Source of the DNA: Ampullimonas aquatilis
Lineage (GTDB): Bacteria > Pseudomonadota > Gammaproteobacteria > Burkholderiales > Burkholderiaceae_D
Direction of reading: 5' to 3'
Assembly: GCF_049675895.1 (NCBI RefSeq)
Contig: NZ_CP183834.1
Location: forward strand, 3,286,001-3,350,000
Length of the DNA stretch: 64,000 bases
Positions 8,236 to 17,010 of the stretch are shown in pieces. Below the pieces are notes generated by a model. It was not told the DNA's origin. It saw nothing but the letters and a program-made list of their open reading frames with translations, and ran no database searches. Position 1 is the first letter of the stretch. Every line of letters begins with the position of its first letter. The translations under genes and the position numbers were made by a program.

Positions 8236-9018
8236 TTATTCTCCTGCCTTAGCTTCTGCAGCAGCTGGCTTGCGCACTCGCTTCACAGCTGGCTTTTTAC
8301 TATCAGCATCTTCACGACGTGATGAAGGTTTGGTCGTTCTTCTAGCTTTTTTATCATCAGCCTCATCTACCACAGCAGGCTGTTCACCACGTTTTAATGT
8401 GTCACCTTTGTAAACCCAGACTTTAATTCCAATAATGCCATAGGTTGTTTCAGCTTCGCCAAAACCATAATCAATGTCTGCACGTAAAGTATGGAGTGGA
8501 ACACGCCCTTCCCTGTACCATTCGGTTCTGGCAATTTCAATACCATTAAGACGACCAGAGCTCATAATCTTGATACCCTGAGCACCTAATCGCATAGCAT
8601 TTTGCATCGCACGTTTCATGGCACGACGGAACATGATACGTTTTTCTAATTGCTGTGCAATAGAATCTGCAATTAACTGCGCATCAATCTCAGGTTTTCG
8701 AACCTCTTCAATATTGACATGGACTGGAACACCCATTCTCTTTTGAAGCTCCACCTTGAGAGACTCAATATCCTCGCCTTTTTTACCAATAACCACACCT
8801 GGGCGCGAACTGAAAATTGTGATTCTCGCATTTTTAGCTGGACGCTCAATAAGAACTCTAGCCACAGATGCATTTTTTAATTTCTTTTTGAGAAAGGCTC
8901 TAACACGCAGATCTTCACCAAGCATGGCTGCAAAATTGGTATTGTTTGCATACCAACGCGAAGCCCAATTCTTGGTTACGGAAAGACGGAAGCCGGTTGG
9001 ATGAATTTTCTGACCCAT
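8236..9018 (-). CDS. rpsC: 30S ribosomal protein S3
   Basis: 260 residues, with the N-terminal KH type II domain (ITIFSSRPGVVIGKKGEDIE) and the conserved C-terminal core (GIEIARTEWYREGRVPLHTLRADIDYG). S3 forms part of the mRNA entry channel. The last ~45 residues are a disordered, strongly basic extension rich in Lys, Arg and Ala, longer than the 233-residue E. coli protein. Such tails are usual in betaproteobacteria. Confidence 0.97.
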   Translation of the reverse strand: MGQKIHPTGFRLSVTKNWASRWYANNTNFAAMLGEDLRVRAFLKKKLKNASVARVLIERPAKNARITIFSSRPGVVIGKKGEDIESLKVELQKRMGVPVHVNIEEVRKPEIDAQLIADSIAQQLEKRIMFRRAMKRAMQNAMRLGAQGIKIMSSGRLNGIEIARTEWYREGRVPLHTLRADIDYGFGEAETTYGIIGIKVWVYKGDTLKRGEQPAVVDEADDKKARRTTKPSSRREDADSKKPAVKRVRKPAAAEAKAGE

Positions 9019-9027
9019 CTTATTTCC

Positions 9028-9357
9028 TTAGTTGCCTACAGTAATGTAAATATGGCAGGTTTGTTTGAGGATTCGATTTCCCCGGCCCTTAGCGCGCGCT
9101 GTGAAGCGCTTTAGTGAAGCCGCCTTTTCTACATAGATTGTTTTAACTTTCAGCACATCGATATCAGCACCGTCATTATGCTCAGCATTTGCTATAGCCG
9201 ACTCAAGAACCTTCTTAATAATGGTTGCACCTTTTTTAGGGCTAAAAGCCAAAAGATGTAATGCATTATCAATACCCATGCCGCGAATCTGATCCGCAAC
9301 TAGACGACCTTTTTGTGCGGAAAGGCGAACACCCATTAGTTTTGCAGTTGTTTCCAT
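9028..9357 (-). CDS. rplV: 50S ribosomal protein L22
   Basis: 109 residues from ATG at 9357 (METTAKLMGVRLSAQKGRLV). L22 lines the nascent-peptide tunnel, its beta-hairpin formed by ERAxxRxRGRGNRI-like residues (here LKRFTARAKGRGNRIL). An in-frame reading upstream would overlap rpsS and has no ribosome-binding site; AGGTGTGAT precedes the chosen start. It is seven bases after rpsS. Confidence 0.95.
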   Translation of the reverse strand: METTAKLMGVRLSAQKGRLVADQIRGMGIDNALHLLAFSPKKGATIIKKVLESAIANAEHNDGADIDVLKVKTIYVEKAASLKRFTARAKGRGNRILKQTCHIYITVGN

Positions 9358-9364
9358 ATCACAC

Positions 9365-9640
9365 CTATTTCTTGGCCTTCTTGTCGGCCGCATGCCCCTT
9401 GAAAGTTCGCGTCAAAGCAAACTCACCAAGCTTATGGCCCACCATGTTTTCTGAGACGTACACAGGAACATGCTGCTTTCCATTGTGAACAGCGATAGTC
9501 AAACCAATGAATTCCGGAAGAATTGTCGACCTACGTGACCAAGTCTTGATTGGCTTCTTGTCCTTAATGCTGATTGCAACTTCAACTTTCTTTAACAAGT
9601 GTGCATCGCAAAAAGGACCTTTTTTTACTGATCTAGTCAT
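9365..9640 (-). CDS. rpsS: 30S ribosomal protein S19
   Basis: 91-residue 30S head protein that contacts S13 and the A-site finger. MTRSVKKGPFCDAHLLKK and the signature KTWSRRSTILPEFIGLTIAVHNGKQHVPV are standard. It follows rplB by ten bases. Length and sequence are normal. Confidence 0.97.
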   Translation of the reverse strand: MTRSVKKGPFCDAHLLKKVEVAISIKDKKPIKTWSRRSTILPEFIGLTIAVHNGKQHVPVYVSENMVGHKLGEFALTRTFKGHAADKKAKK

Positions 9641-9650
9641 TTAATGCTCC

Positions 9651-10475
9651 TTACTTCTTGCGACGACTAACAATCATAGACGTCGTACGCTTATTGCGAC
9701 GCGTACGATAACCCTTGGTTGGCGTACCCCATGGACTTACAGGATCACGACCAGCCGCTGTTTTACCCTCACCACCACCATGCGGGTGATCCACCGGGTT
9801 CATAGCAACACCACGCACTGTTGGGCGAATTCCTCTCCAGCGCTGAGCACCCGCCTTACCAATTTGACGCAAACTATGCTCTTCGTTACCAACCTCACCG
9901 ACAGTAGCACGACACTCAATATGCACCCGACGAATCTCACCCGAACGCAGACGTAGTTGGGCATAAGTGCCTTCACGAGCCAACAACATCACCGAGGCAC
10001 CAGCAGAACGAGCCAATTGAGCCCCCTTACCAGGCAACATCTCGATACAGTGAATTGTTGTACCAACTGGTATATTCCGAATTGGCAAGGCATTACCTGC
10101 TTTAATTGGAGCCTCGGCACCACTAATCAGCTGAGCACCAACCTGCACCCCTTTGGGTGCAATGATGTACGAACGCAAACCATCGGCATAGCACAACAAA
10201 GCAATATTGGCACTGCGGTTTGGATCATACTCAATCCGCTCAACCTTTGCAGGGACACCGTCTTTATTTCGCCTGAAATCAACTAAACGATAATGCTGCT
10301 TGTGCCCACCGCCAATATGGCGCGTGGTAATGTGACCATTATTATTGCGACCAGCAGACTTTGACTGCGCCTCAACCAGAGAGGCAACCGGCCGCCCCTT
10401 GTACAAGTCTTTATTGACAACCTTAACAACTGCACGGCGACCGGCAGAAGTAGGCTTAACCTTTACTAGCGCCAT
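9651..10475 (-). CDS. rplB: 50S ribosomal protein L2
   Basis: 274-residue protein essential for subunit association and peptidyl transfer. The signature around the conserved histidine, VAMNPVDHPHGGGEGKT, is intact near residue 230, and the N-terminal KPTSAGRRAVVKVV is typical. It starts two bases after the rplW stop, a usual spacing in the S10 operon. Confidence 0.98.
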   Translation of the reverse strand: MALVKVKPTSAGRRAVVKVVNKDLYKGRPVASLVEAQSKSAGRNNNGHITTRHIGGGHKQHYRLVDFRRNKDGVPAKVERIEYDPNRSANIALLCYADGLRSYIIAPKGVQVGAQLISGAEAPIKAGNALPIRNIPVGTTIHCIEMLPGKGAQLARSAGASVMLLAREGTYAQLRLRSGEIRRVHIECRATVGEVGNEEHSLRQIGKAGAQRWRGIRPTVRGVAMNPVDHPHGGGEGKTAAGRDPVSPWGTPTKGYRTRRNKRTTSMIVSRRKK

Positions 10476-10477
10476 AA

Positions 10478-10792
10478 TTAGCTAGCCTCCCCAGCAAAAT
10501 TAATTTCTTGACCAGGTTTCAAGCTAACGTAGGCCTTTTTAACAGAAGCTCGTTTACCCATAAACTTACCAAAGCGCTTAACCTTGCCACCTTGATTTAA
10601 TACCTGGACAGATTCAACCTGGACTTTAAATAACAATTCGACAGCTGCTTTAATTTCAGGCTTAGTCGCATCTTTAGCCACCGCAAAAGCCACCTGCTCA
10701 TTTTTCTCAGCAATAAAAGTGGCTTTTTCGGAAATAACAGGTGACAAAATCACCTGATACAGCCTCGACTCTGGAAATTGCACCTTACTCAT
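10478..10792 (-). CDS. rplW: 50S ribosomal protein L23
   Basis: 104-residue protein at the polypeptide exit, the docking site for trigger factor and SRP. The segments LSPVISEKATFIAEKNEQVAFAV and KVKRFGKFMGKRASVKKAYVSL are characteristic. The ATG overlaps the rplD stop (ATGA), so translation is probably coupled. Confidence 0.97.
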   Translation of the reverse strand: MSKVQFPESRLYQVILSPVISEKATFIAEKNEQVAFAVAKDATKPEIKAAVELLFKVQVESVQVLNQGGKVKRFGKFMGKRASVKKAYVSLKPGQEINFAGEAS

Positions 10793-11409
10793 GACAGCAT
10801 CTCCTCGATTTTGGCAATTGCGGCTTTAGTCACCAAGACCTTTTGATATTTAACCAATGAAACAGGGTCAGCCTGATGCGGCTCTACCAAGTAAACACCC
10901 TGCAGATTACGAGAGGCCAAATAGAGATTCTCATCAAACACATCGGAAATCAACAATACCGAAGACAAACCCATTGATTTCAACTTCTCAGACAATAATT
11001 TAGTTTTTGGCGCATCCAAAGAAAGACTATCCACCACAGCCAATCGATCCTCACGAACCAACTGAGAAAGAATCGAACAAATGCCAGCCCGGTACATTTT
11101 TTTGTTAACTTTATGTGAAAAATTTTCCTCAGGAGAATTTGGAAAAATCTTACCACCGCCACGCCACAACGGACTTGACGCCATACCAGCTCGAGCACGA
11201 CCAGTACCTTTTTGGCGCCAAGGTTTACGGGTAGACTTAGCAATCTCACTGCGCCCTTTTTGAGCACGATTACCACTACGAGCATTTGCCTGATAAGCAA
11301 CAACCAACTGATGAACCAAAGCCTCGTTATATTCACGACCAAAAACCGTATCGGCCGCAGAAACACTCGACAAAGCCTGACCAGAGTCGCCTAGTAACTT
11401 GATATCCAT
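10789..11409 (-). CDS. rplD: 50S ribosomal protein L4
   Basis: 206-residue tunnel-lining protein; in E. coli it also represses the S10 operon. The long loop RKPWRQKGTGRARAGMASSP followed by LWRGGGKIFPN is the macrolide-contact region. It overlaps rplW by four bases and shares one base with the rplC stop (TAATG). The C-terminal part is the usual Rossmann-like domain. Confidence 0.97.
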   Translation of the reverse strand: MDIKLLGDSGQALSSVSAADTVFGREYNEALVHQLVVAYQANARSGNRAQKGRSEIAKSTRKPWRQKGTGRARAGMASSPLWRGGGKIFPNSPEENFSHKVNKKMYRAGICSILSQLVREDRLAVVDSLSLDAPKTKLLSEKLKSMGLSSVLLISDVFDENLYLASRNLQGVYLVEPHQADPVSLVKYQKVLVTKAAIAKIEEMLS

Positions 11410-12062
11410 TATTTACCCCCTTTTTTTGCTTTTACTGCAGGGTAAATATAAATGTAACCACCATCACAACCAGGAACAGCCCCCTTAACCAGCAACAATT
11501 GACGATCAGGATCCACCTTGACCAACTCCAAATTTTGAATCGTCACACGATCATCACCCAAATGGCCAGTCATACGCTTGCCCGGAAACACACGACCCGG
11601 ATCTTGAGCCATACCAATTGAACCCGGCACGTTATGCGACCTTGAATTACCATGAGATGCACGGTTCGAAGAAAAATTATGCCGCTTAATAACACCCGCA
11701 TAACCCTTACCAATACTCACACCCTCAACATCAACCTTCTCACCAGGAGAAAAAATGGTTGCAGGCACAGAAGCGCCAAGCTGATAGGCAGAAGCAACAT
11801 CAACATCCACACGAAACTCACGCAACGTAGCAACCGCAGCAACGCCAGCTTTTGAAAGATGTCCAGCGGCAGCTTTTGTAATACGCGTCGCGCGTCGCTG
11901 CCCGAATCCAAGTTGCAAGGCCACATAGCCATCAACTGATTCAGTTTTTACTTGAGTCACTCGGTTATCAGACACATCTAATACCGTCACAGGAATCGAA
12001 TCCCCGTCATCGGTAAATATACGCGTCATACCAACCTTACGACCAATTAGGCCAAGGCTCAT
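11409..12062 (-). CDS. rplC: 50S ribosomal protein L3
   Basis: 217 residues from ATG at 12062 (MSLGLIGRKVGMTRIFTDDG), with GGAG six bases upstream; an ATG four codons earlier is in frame but lacks a site. L3 is an early-assembly protein reaching the peptidyl-transferase centre. The loop RASHGNSRSHNVPGSIGMAQ, with the glutamine that PrmB methylates in other bacteria, is present. Confidence 0.96.
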   Translation of the reverse strand: MSLGLIGRKVGMTRIFTDDGDSIPVTVLDVSDNRVTQVKTESVDGYVALQLGFGQRRATRITKAAAGHLSKAGVAAVATLREFRVDVDVASAYQLGASVPATIFSPGEKVDVEGVSIGKGYAGVIKRHNFSSNRASHGNSRSHNVPGSIGMAQDPGRVFPGKRMTGHLGDDRVTIQNLELVKVDPDRQLLLVKGAVPGCDGGYIYIYPAVKAKKGGK

Positions 12063-12158
12063 TATTTTCTCCATACTGACTACGATTGGTCAGAGTTAAA
12101 ATTGGTCTAAAACCAGAAAGTTTTCTAGTATCGCACTAGCAGACTTAAATTGCAATAG

Positions 12159-12470
12159 TTATTGCAGCTTAATTTCCACGTCCACACCTGCTGGCAAATC
12201 TAACTTCATCAGGGCATCAACCGTTTTATCTGTTGGATCAACAATATCCATTAATCTCTGATGAGTTCGAATTTCGAATTGATCACGTGAGGTTTTGTTC
12301 ACATGCGGTGAACGCAATACATCAAATCTTTGAATTCTTGTTGGCAGTGGCACCGGCCCTTTTACAAGAGCACCCGTCCTTTTAGCTGTCTCAACAATTT
12401 CAAGCGCAGACTGATCAATCAATCTGTAATCAAAAGCTTTAAGGCGAATTCGAATTTTTTGATTTTGCAT
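12159..12470 (-). CDS. rpsJ: 30S ribosomal protein S10 / NusE
   Basis: 103 residues from ATG at 12470 (MQNQKIRIRLKAFDYRLIDQ). S10 is a 30S head protein and, as NusE, joins NusB in antitermination. The signature KTSRDQFEIRTHQRLMDI is present. GGAGAAATT precedes the start. It lies 58 bases after the first tuf gene, linking the str and S10 operons; a weak hairpin (12491-12506) sits in the gap. Confidence 0.96.
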   Translation of the reverse strand: MQNQKIRIRLKAFDYRLIDQSALEIVETAKRTGALVKGPVPLPTRIQRFDVLRSPHVNKTSRDQFEIRTHQRLMDIVDPTDKTVDALMKLDLPAGVDVEIKLQ

Positions 12471-12528
12471 AATTTCTCCAAAGAGCAAGCTACCCAAACT
12501 ATGTGGGCAGCATATTAAAGTTTAAAAC

Positions 12529-13719
12529 TTACTCAACGATTTTAGCGACGACGCCGGCCCCGACGGTACGACCGCCCTCGCGAATCGCAAAACGCAGCCC
12601 CTCTTCCATCGCAATCGGCGCGATCAGTTTCACCGTGATCTGAACGTTATCACCTGGCATCACCATCTCTTTGTCTTTCGGCAATTCAATAGCACCAGTC
12701 ACATCCGTGGTACGGAAGTAAAACTGGGGGCGATAGTTGTTAAAGAAGGGGGTATGACGACCACCCTCATCTTTTGACAGGACATACACTTCGGCAGTGA
12801 AGTGGGTGTGGGGCTTGATTGAACCAGGTTTGCACAATACTTGACCACGCTCCACCTCTTCACGCTTGGTACCACGCAGCAGTACACCCACGTTATCACC
12901 CGCCTGACCTTGGTCAAGCAGTTTGCGGAACATTTCAACGCCGGTACAGGTGGTTTTGAGGGTGGGACGAATGCCAACAATTTCAATCTCTTCACCCACT
13001 TTAACGATACCACGCTCGATACGACCCGTTACCACGGTACCACGGCCCGAGATGGAGAAGACGTCTTCCACTGGCATGAGGAAGGCACCATCAATCGCGC
13101 GCTCAGGGGTGGGGATGTAGCTATCCAAGGCAGCAGCCAGCTTGAAGATGGCTTCTTCACCCAATTCGCCTTTGTCGCCTTCGAGGGCGAGCTTGGCAGA
13201 ACCTTTGATGATTGGCGTGTCGTCACCGGGAAAGTCGTATTTGGAGAGCAGTTCACGCACTTCCATTTCAACCAGTTCCAGCAACTCAGCATCATCCACC
13301 ATGTCGGCTTTGTTCATGAAGACGACGATGTAAGGCACACCAACCTGACGCGCCAACAGGATGTGCTCACGGGTCTGCGGCATGGGGCCATCCGCTGCCG
13401 ACACCACGAGAATGGCGCCATCCATCTGGGCTGCGCCGGTAATCATGTTTTTGACGTAGTCGGCGTGACCCGGGCAGTCAACGTGCGCGTAGTGACGGTT
13501 TTCAGTTTCGTATTCTACGTGGGCGGTGTTGATGGTAATACCGCGCGCTTTTTCTTCTGGCGCTGCGTCAATCTCATCATATTTCTTGGCCGCACCACCA
13601 AATTTAGTCGACAGCACTGTCGTGATCGCCGCTGTCAAGGTCGTCTTGCCATGGTCCACGTGACCAATTGTGCCCACGTTAACGTGTGGCTTCGTACGCG
13701 AAAACTTCTCTTTTGCCAT
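12529..13719 (-). CDS. tuf: Elongation factor Tu (copy 1)
   Basis: 396-residue GTPase that delivers aminoacyl-tRNA to the ribosome. The G motifs are GHVDHGKT (residues 19-26), DCPGH and NKAD (here FMNKADMVDD), followed by domains 2 and 3 ending REGGRTVGAGVVAKIVE. It is the distal gene of the str operon, after fusA. The protein is identical to copy 2 at 29024-30214, and the DNA matched in every stretch I compared; identity stops at the first base or so outside the coding region. Its DNA is visibly more GC-rich than the ribosomal genes around it. Confidence 0.99.
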   Translation of the reverse strand: MAKEKFSRTKPHVNVGTIGHVDHGKTTLTAAITTVLSTKFGGAAKKYDEIDAAPEEKARGITINTAHVEYETENRHYAHVDCPGHADYVKNMITGAAQMDGAILVVSAADGPMPQTREHILLARQVGVPYIVVFMNKADMVDDAELLELVEMEVRELLSKYDFPGDDTPIIKGSAKLALEGDKGELGEEAIFKLAAALDSYIPTPERAIDGAFLMPVEDVFSISGRGTVVTGRIERGIVKVGEEIEIVGIRPTLKTTCTGVEMFRKLLDQGQAGDNVGVLLRGTKREEVERGQVLCKPGSIKPHTHFTAEVYVLSKDEGGRHTPFFNNYRPQFYFRTTDVTGAIELPKDKEMVMPGDNVQITVKLIAPIAMEEGLRFAIREGGRTVGAGVVAKIVE

Positions 13720-13768
13720 TTTCCTATTCCTTCAAAAGAACAATCTAAAATTAAAATCAATAAAGTTT

Positions 13769-15871
13769 TTATTTAGCTTTAGCATTCACAATTGCCTCAG
13801 CAACATTCTTTGGGGCTTCAGCATAATGCTTGAACTCCATTGTGTATGTTGCCCGGCCTTGCGTAGCAGAACGCAAAGATGTGGAATAGCCGAACATTTC
13901 TGCTAGCGGCACTTCCGCCTTAATTACCTTACCACCACCAGTCATATCATCCATACCCTGAACCATCCCACGCCGGGAGGACAGATCGCCCATGACAGTC
14001 CCGGCATAGTCTTCAGGAGTTTCCACCTCAACAGCCATCATTGGCTCAAGAAGAACCGGATTAGCTTTACGACAACCATCCTTAAACGCCATTGAAGCTG
14101 CCATCTTGAAAGCATTTTCGTTGGAATCAACATCATGATATGAACCAAAGAACAATGTCACCTTAATATCGACCACAGGATATCCAGCCATCACACCACT
14201 TGAAAGCGTATCCACCACACCTTTTTCAACAGCAGGGATATATTCGCGCGGAACAACACCACCCTTAATTGCATCAACAAACTCAAAACCTTTGCCAGCT
14301 TCTTGCGGCTCAATTTTCAGAACGACATGCCCATACTGCCCACGACCACCAGACTGCTTAACAAATTTGCCTTCAGCCTCTTCACAAACTTTACGGATAG
14401 TTTCACGATAAGCAACTTGCGGCTTACCCACTGTAGCCTCTACACCAAACTCACGTTTCATACGGTCCACAAGGATTTCCAGATGCAACTCACCCATTCC
14501 AGAAATAATTGTTTGACCAGACTCCTCGTCAGTCTTTACCCTGAAGGAAGGATCCTCTTGAGCCAGACGGTTAAGCGCAATACCCATCTTCTCCTGATCA
14601 ACCTTGGTCTTGGGCTCGACAGCCTGAGAAATCACCGGCTCCGGAAACTCCATCTTCACCAATGTGATGATTGAATCCGGATCACACAATGTCTCACCCG
14701 TAGTCGCCTCCCTCAAACCAACTGCAGCAGCAATATCACCAGCACGAACCTCTTTAATTTCCTCGCGCTGATTAGCGTGCATCTGCAATAAGCGACCAAT
14801 ACGCTCTTTCTTGCCTTTAATCGGGTTGTAAATCGTATCACCCGAATTGATCACTCCAGAATAAACACGGAAGAAAATCAATTGACCAACAAAAGGATCC
14901 GTCATAATCTTAAAGGCTAATGCAGAGAATTTTTCGTCATCAGCTGCACGACGCTCAGCCTGCTGACCATTCTCCAACTCCCCAACTACCGGCGGAATAT
15001 CTGTCGGTGCAGGCAGGAAATCAATTACCGCATCCAGCATAGCCTGAACACCCTTGTTCTTAAAGGCCGAGCCGCACAACATTGGCACAATCTCACTTGC
15101 AATCGTTCTTTGACGCAAAGCAGTTTTAATTTCCTCTTCAGACAAGTCACCCTCTTCAAGGTACTTATTCATCAGCTCTTCCGAAGATTCGGCAGCAGCT
15201 TCAAGCATTTTCTCGCGCCACTCCTTGCAGGTCTCAAGCAAATCGGACGGAATTTCACCATATTCAAATTTAATCCCCTGAGATGCCTCATCCCAAATGA
15301 TCGCCTTCATCTTGACAAGGTCAACAACACCCTTGAAAGTATCCTCAGCACCAATCGGAACCTGAACAGGAACAGGGTTGGCCTTCAGGCGTGCACGCAT
15401 TTGCTCGTACACCTTGAAGAAGTTAGCACCAGTACGGTCCATCTTATTGACAAAAGCCAACCTTGGCACACCATATTTGTTAGCCTGACGCCACACAGTT
15501 TCCGACTGCGGCTGAACACCGCCCACCGCACAGTAAACCATACACGCAGCATCCAAAACTCGCATTGAGCGCTCAACTTCGATCGTGAAGTCCACGTGAC
15601 CCGGAGTATCAATAATATTGATACGGTGCTCTGGATAGTTACCCGCCATACCCTTCCAGAACGCAGTAGTAGCAGCAGAAGTAATCGTAATTCCACGCTC
15701 CTGCTCCTGCTCCATCCAGTCCATGGTAGCAGCACCATCATGAACCTCACCAATTTTGTGATTCACACCAGTATAAAAAAGAATACGCTCAGTAGTGGTT
15801 GTCTTACCTGCATCAATGTGAGCAGAAATCCCAATATTACGATAACGCTCGATCGGAGTTTTGCGAGCCAT
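13769..15871 (-). CDS. fusA: Elongation factor G
   Basis: 700-residue translocase GTPase. The motifs GISAHIDAGKTTTTER, DTPGHVDF and FVNKMDRTGANF form the G domain (residues ~8-290); domains II to V follow, with the tail TQGRATYTMEFKHYAEAP. It catalyses translocation and, with RRF, ribosome recycling. It lies between rpsG and tuf in the str operon. Length and motifs are normal. Confidence 0.98.
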   Translation of the reverse strand: MARKTPIERYRNIGISAHIDAGKTTTTERILFYTGVNHKIGEVHDGAATMDWMEQEQERGITITSAATTAFWKGMAGNYPEHRINIIDTPGHVDFTIEVERSMRVLDAACMVYCAVGGVQPQSETVWRQANKYGVPRLAFVNKMDRTGANFFKVYEQMRARLKANPVPVQVPIGAEDTFKGVVDLVKMKAIIWDEASQGIKFEYGEIPSDLLETCKEWREKMLEAAAESSEELMNKYLEEGDLSEEEIKTALRQRTIASEIVPMLCGSAFKNKGVQAMLDAVIDFLPAPTDIPPVVGELENGQQAERRAADDEKFSALAFKIMTDPFVGQLIFFRVYSGVINSGDTIYNPIKGKKERIGRLLQMHANQREEIKEVRAGDIAAAVGLREATTGETLCDPDSIITLVKMEFPEPVISQAVEPKTKVDQEKMGIALNRLAQEDPSFRVKTDEESGQTIISGMGELHLEILVDRMKREFGVEATVGKPQVAYRETIRKVCEEAEGKFVKQSGGRGQYGHVVLKIEPQEAGKGFEFVDAIKGGVVPREYIPAVEKGVVDTLSSGVMAGYPVVDIKVTLFFGSYHDVDSNENAFKMAASMAFKDGCRKANPVLLEPMMAVEVETPEDYAGTVMGDLSSRRGMVQGMDDMTGGGKVIKAEVPLAEMFGYSTSLRSATQGRATYTMEFKHYAEAPKNVAEAIVNAKAK

Positions 15872-15910
15872 ATTTACACCCTAGAATTCAAGTCCAATTA
15901 AAAACAAAAT

Positions 15911-15932
15911 GGCACGAAGTAATCTTCGTGCC
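15911..15932 (-). terminator. Hairpin with U-rich tail between rpsG and fusA
   Basis: A perfect 9-bp stem (GGCACGAAG / CTTCGTGCC) with a four-base loop lies in the 87-base gap between rpsG and fusA. On the transcribed (minus) strand it is followed by ATTTTGTTTTTAA. It looks like a partial terminator or an mRNA-processing hairpin that could set the ratio of fusA-tuf to rpsL-rpsG transcripts. The role is inferred. Confidence 0.5.
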
Positions 15933-15958
15933 CTGAAACACTCCCCAACCACAAATTC

Positions 15959-16429
15959 CTAGAAACGGAAGTGTGAAAAGGCTTTATTCGCCTCAGCCAT
16001 ACGATGAACTTCATCGCGCTTCTTCATAGCACCACCACGCCCCTCAGCGGCATCGACAAGCTCACCAGCCAAGCGCAAAGGCATTGACTTCTCGCTGCGC
16101 TTATTTGCAGCCTCCCTCAACCAGCGCATCGCAAGAGCCATACGACGAACAGGACGAACCTCAACTGGAACCTGATAGTTAGCACCACCAACCCGACGAC
16201 TCTTAACCTCAACAATAGGCCGAACATTCGAAAGAGCCTGAGTAAAAACCTCCAGAGGATCCTTAGAAGTCTTTGAAGAAATTTGGTCAAATGCACCGTA
16301 AATAATACGCTCGGCAACCGCCTTCTTACCCGACAACATCAACACATTCACAAACTTGGCTACATCAACACTACCAAATTTAGGATCCGGCAATATATCC
16401 CGCTTAGGGACTTCACGACGACGTGGCAT
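15959..16429 (-). CDS. rpsG: 30S ribosomal protein S7
   Basis: 156-residue 30S head assembly protein, the usual translational regulator of the str operon. MPRRREVPKRDILPDPKFGS and the motif GGANYQVPVEVRPVRRMALAMRWL are characteristic. It lies 72 bases after rpsL; two hairpins occupy that gap, one of which holds the Shine-Dalgarno sequence in its loop. Sequence and length are ordinary. Confidence 0.97.
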   Translation of the reverse strand: MPRRREVPKRDILPDPKFGSVDVAKFVNVLMLSGKKAVAERIIYGAFDQISSKTSKDPLEVFTQALSNVRPIVEVKSRRVGGANYQVPVEVRPVRRMALAMRWLREAANKRSEKSMPLRLAGELVDAAEGRGGAMKKRDEVHRMAEANKAFSHFRF

Positions 16430-16430
16430 A

Positions 16431-16446
16431 TAACACCCTTATGTTA
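16431..16446 (-). promoter_or_regulatory. Hairpin with the rpsG Shine-Dalgarno in its loop
   Basis: On the transcribed strand, TAACA and TGTTA pair around the loop TAAGGG, immediately before TATG of rpsG. The AAGGG of the loop is the rpsG ribosome-binding site. A short stem presenting the site would be sensitive to protein binding or to ribosomes leaving rpsL. Seen in sequence; regulatory role inferred. Confidence 0.4.
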
Positions 16447-16449
16447 TTC

Positions 16450-16477
16450 AGCTTAATTTGGCAAACCAGCCAAAGCT
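16450..16477 (-). promoter_or_regulatory. rpsL-rpsG intercistronic hairpin (candidate S7 target)
   Basis: A stem of TTTGGC with GCCAAA, extended by AGC/GCT after a three-base bulge, lies in the rpsL-rpsG gap. In E. coli S7 represses its own synthesis by binding the equivalent gap. The position is the same here, but I cannot show that the S7-binding nucleotides are conserved. Confidence 0.35.
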
Positions 16478-16501
16478 TACTAGACCTTGCGGCCAAAAAA
16501 A

Positions 16502-16879
16502 TTAAGACGCCTTAGGACGCTTTGCACCATATTTAGAACGAGCCTGCTTACGATCCTTCACACCCTGCGTATCCAAACTACCACGCACCATGTGATAACG
16601 CACACCCGGCAAATCCTTCACACGACCACCACGCAGCAAGACAACACTATGCTCCTGCAAGTTATGCCCCTCACCACCAATATAGGAAATAACCTCAAAA
16701 CCATTAGTCAGACGAACTTTGGCAACCTTACGCAAAGCAGAATTTGGCTTTTTAGGCGTTGTCGTATACACCCGCGTACAAACACCACGACGCTGCGGGC
16801 AATTCTGCAGAGCAGGACTCTTGCTTTTAATCTTGGCAGAAACCCGAGGCTTCCGAACAAGCTGGTTAATAGTTGGCAT
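16502..16879 (-). CDS. rpsL: 30S ribosomal protein S12
   Basis: 125-residue decoding-site protein. MPTINQLVRKPR starts it, and TPKKPNSALRKVAKVRL and GGRVKDLPGVRYH are the two conserved loops. Lysine 43 (in PKKPNS) and the VKDLPG lysine are present, so none of the classical streptomycin-resistance substitutions is seen at these sites. It is the first gene of the str operon, with a plausible promoter 63-90 bases upstream. Confidence 0.97.
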   Translation of the reverse strand: MPTINQLVRKPRVSAKIKSKSPALQNCPQRRGVCTRVYTTTPKKPNSALRKVAKVRLTNGFEVISYIGGEGHNLQEHSVVLLRGGRVKDLPGVRYHMVRGSLDTQGVKDRKQARSKYGAKRPKAS

Positions 16880-16941
16880 ATCTCAAAAAACCTTCTGTTG
16901 ATTAGTTAAAGATGGTCGGTACGATTGCCAGCCATCCAAAA

Positions 16942-16969
16942 TTTATAAATTAGAGCCTAAAACAGACAA
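16942..16969 (-). promoter_or_regulatory. Candidate str operon promoter
   Basis: On the minus strand TTGTCT (-35, 16969-16964) and TATAAA (-10, 16947-16942) are separated by 16 bases. This is the best sigma-70 match in the 131-base rpoC-rpsL gap and would start transcription about 60 bases before rpsL. It overlaps the U-rich tail of the hairpin after rpoC. Confidence 0.4.
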
Positions 16970-16999
16970 AGCCCAACACTCTACAAGAAAAGTTAGGCT
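16970..16999 (-). terminator. Hairpin after rpoC
   Basis: AGCCTAAC and GTTGGGCT form an 8-bp stem (one U-G pair) with a 14-base loop, starting 11 bases after the rpoC stop. It is followed by TTGTCTGTTTTA on the transcribed strand. A weak intrinsic terminator for the rpoBC operon is likely, though the loop is long. Confidence 0.4.
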
Positions 17000-17010
17000 T
17001 CGTCAAGTTA

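Noticed and set aside
12841..13776. A 311-codon frame antisense to tuf, and its twin at 29336-30247
   Set aside because: Both lie wholly opposite the two identical tuf genes; the long open frame follows from their biased codon use. No ribosome-binding site or family match.
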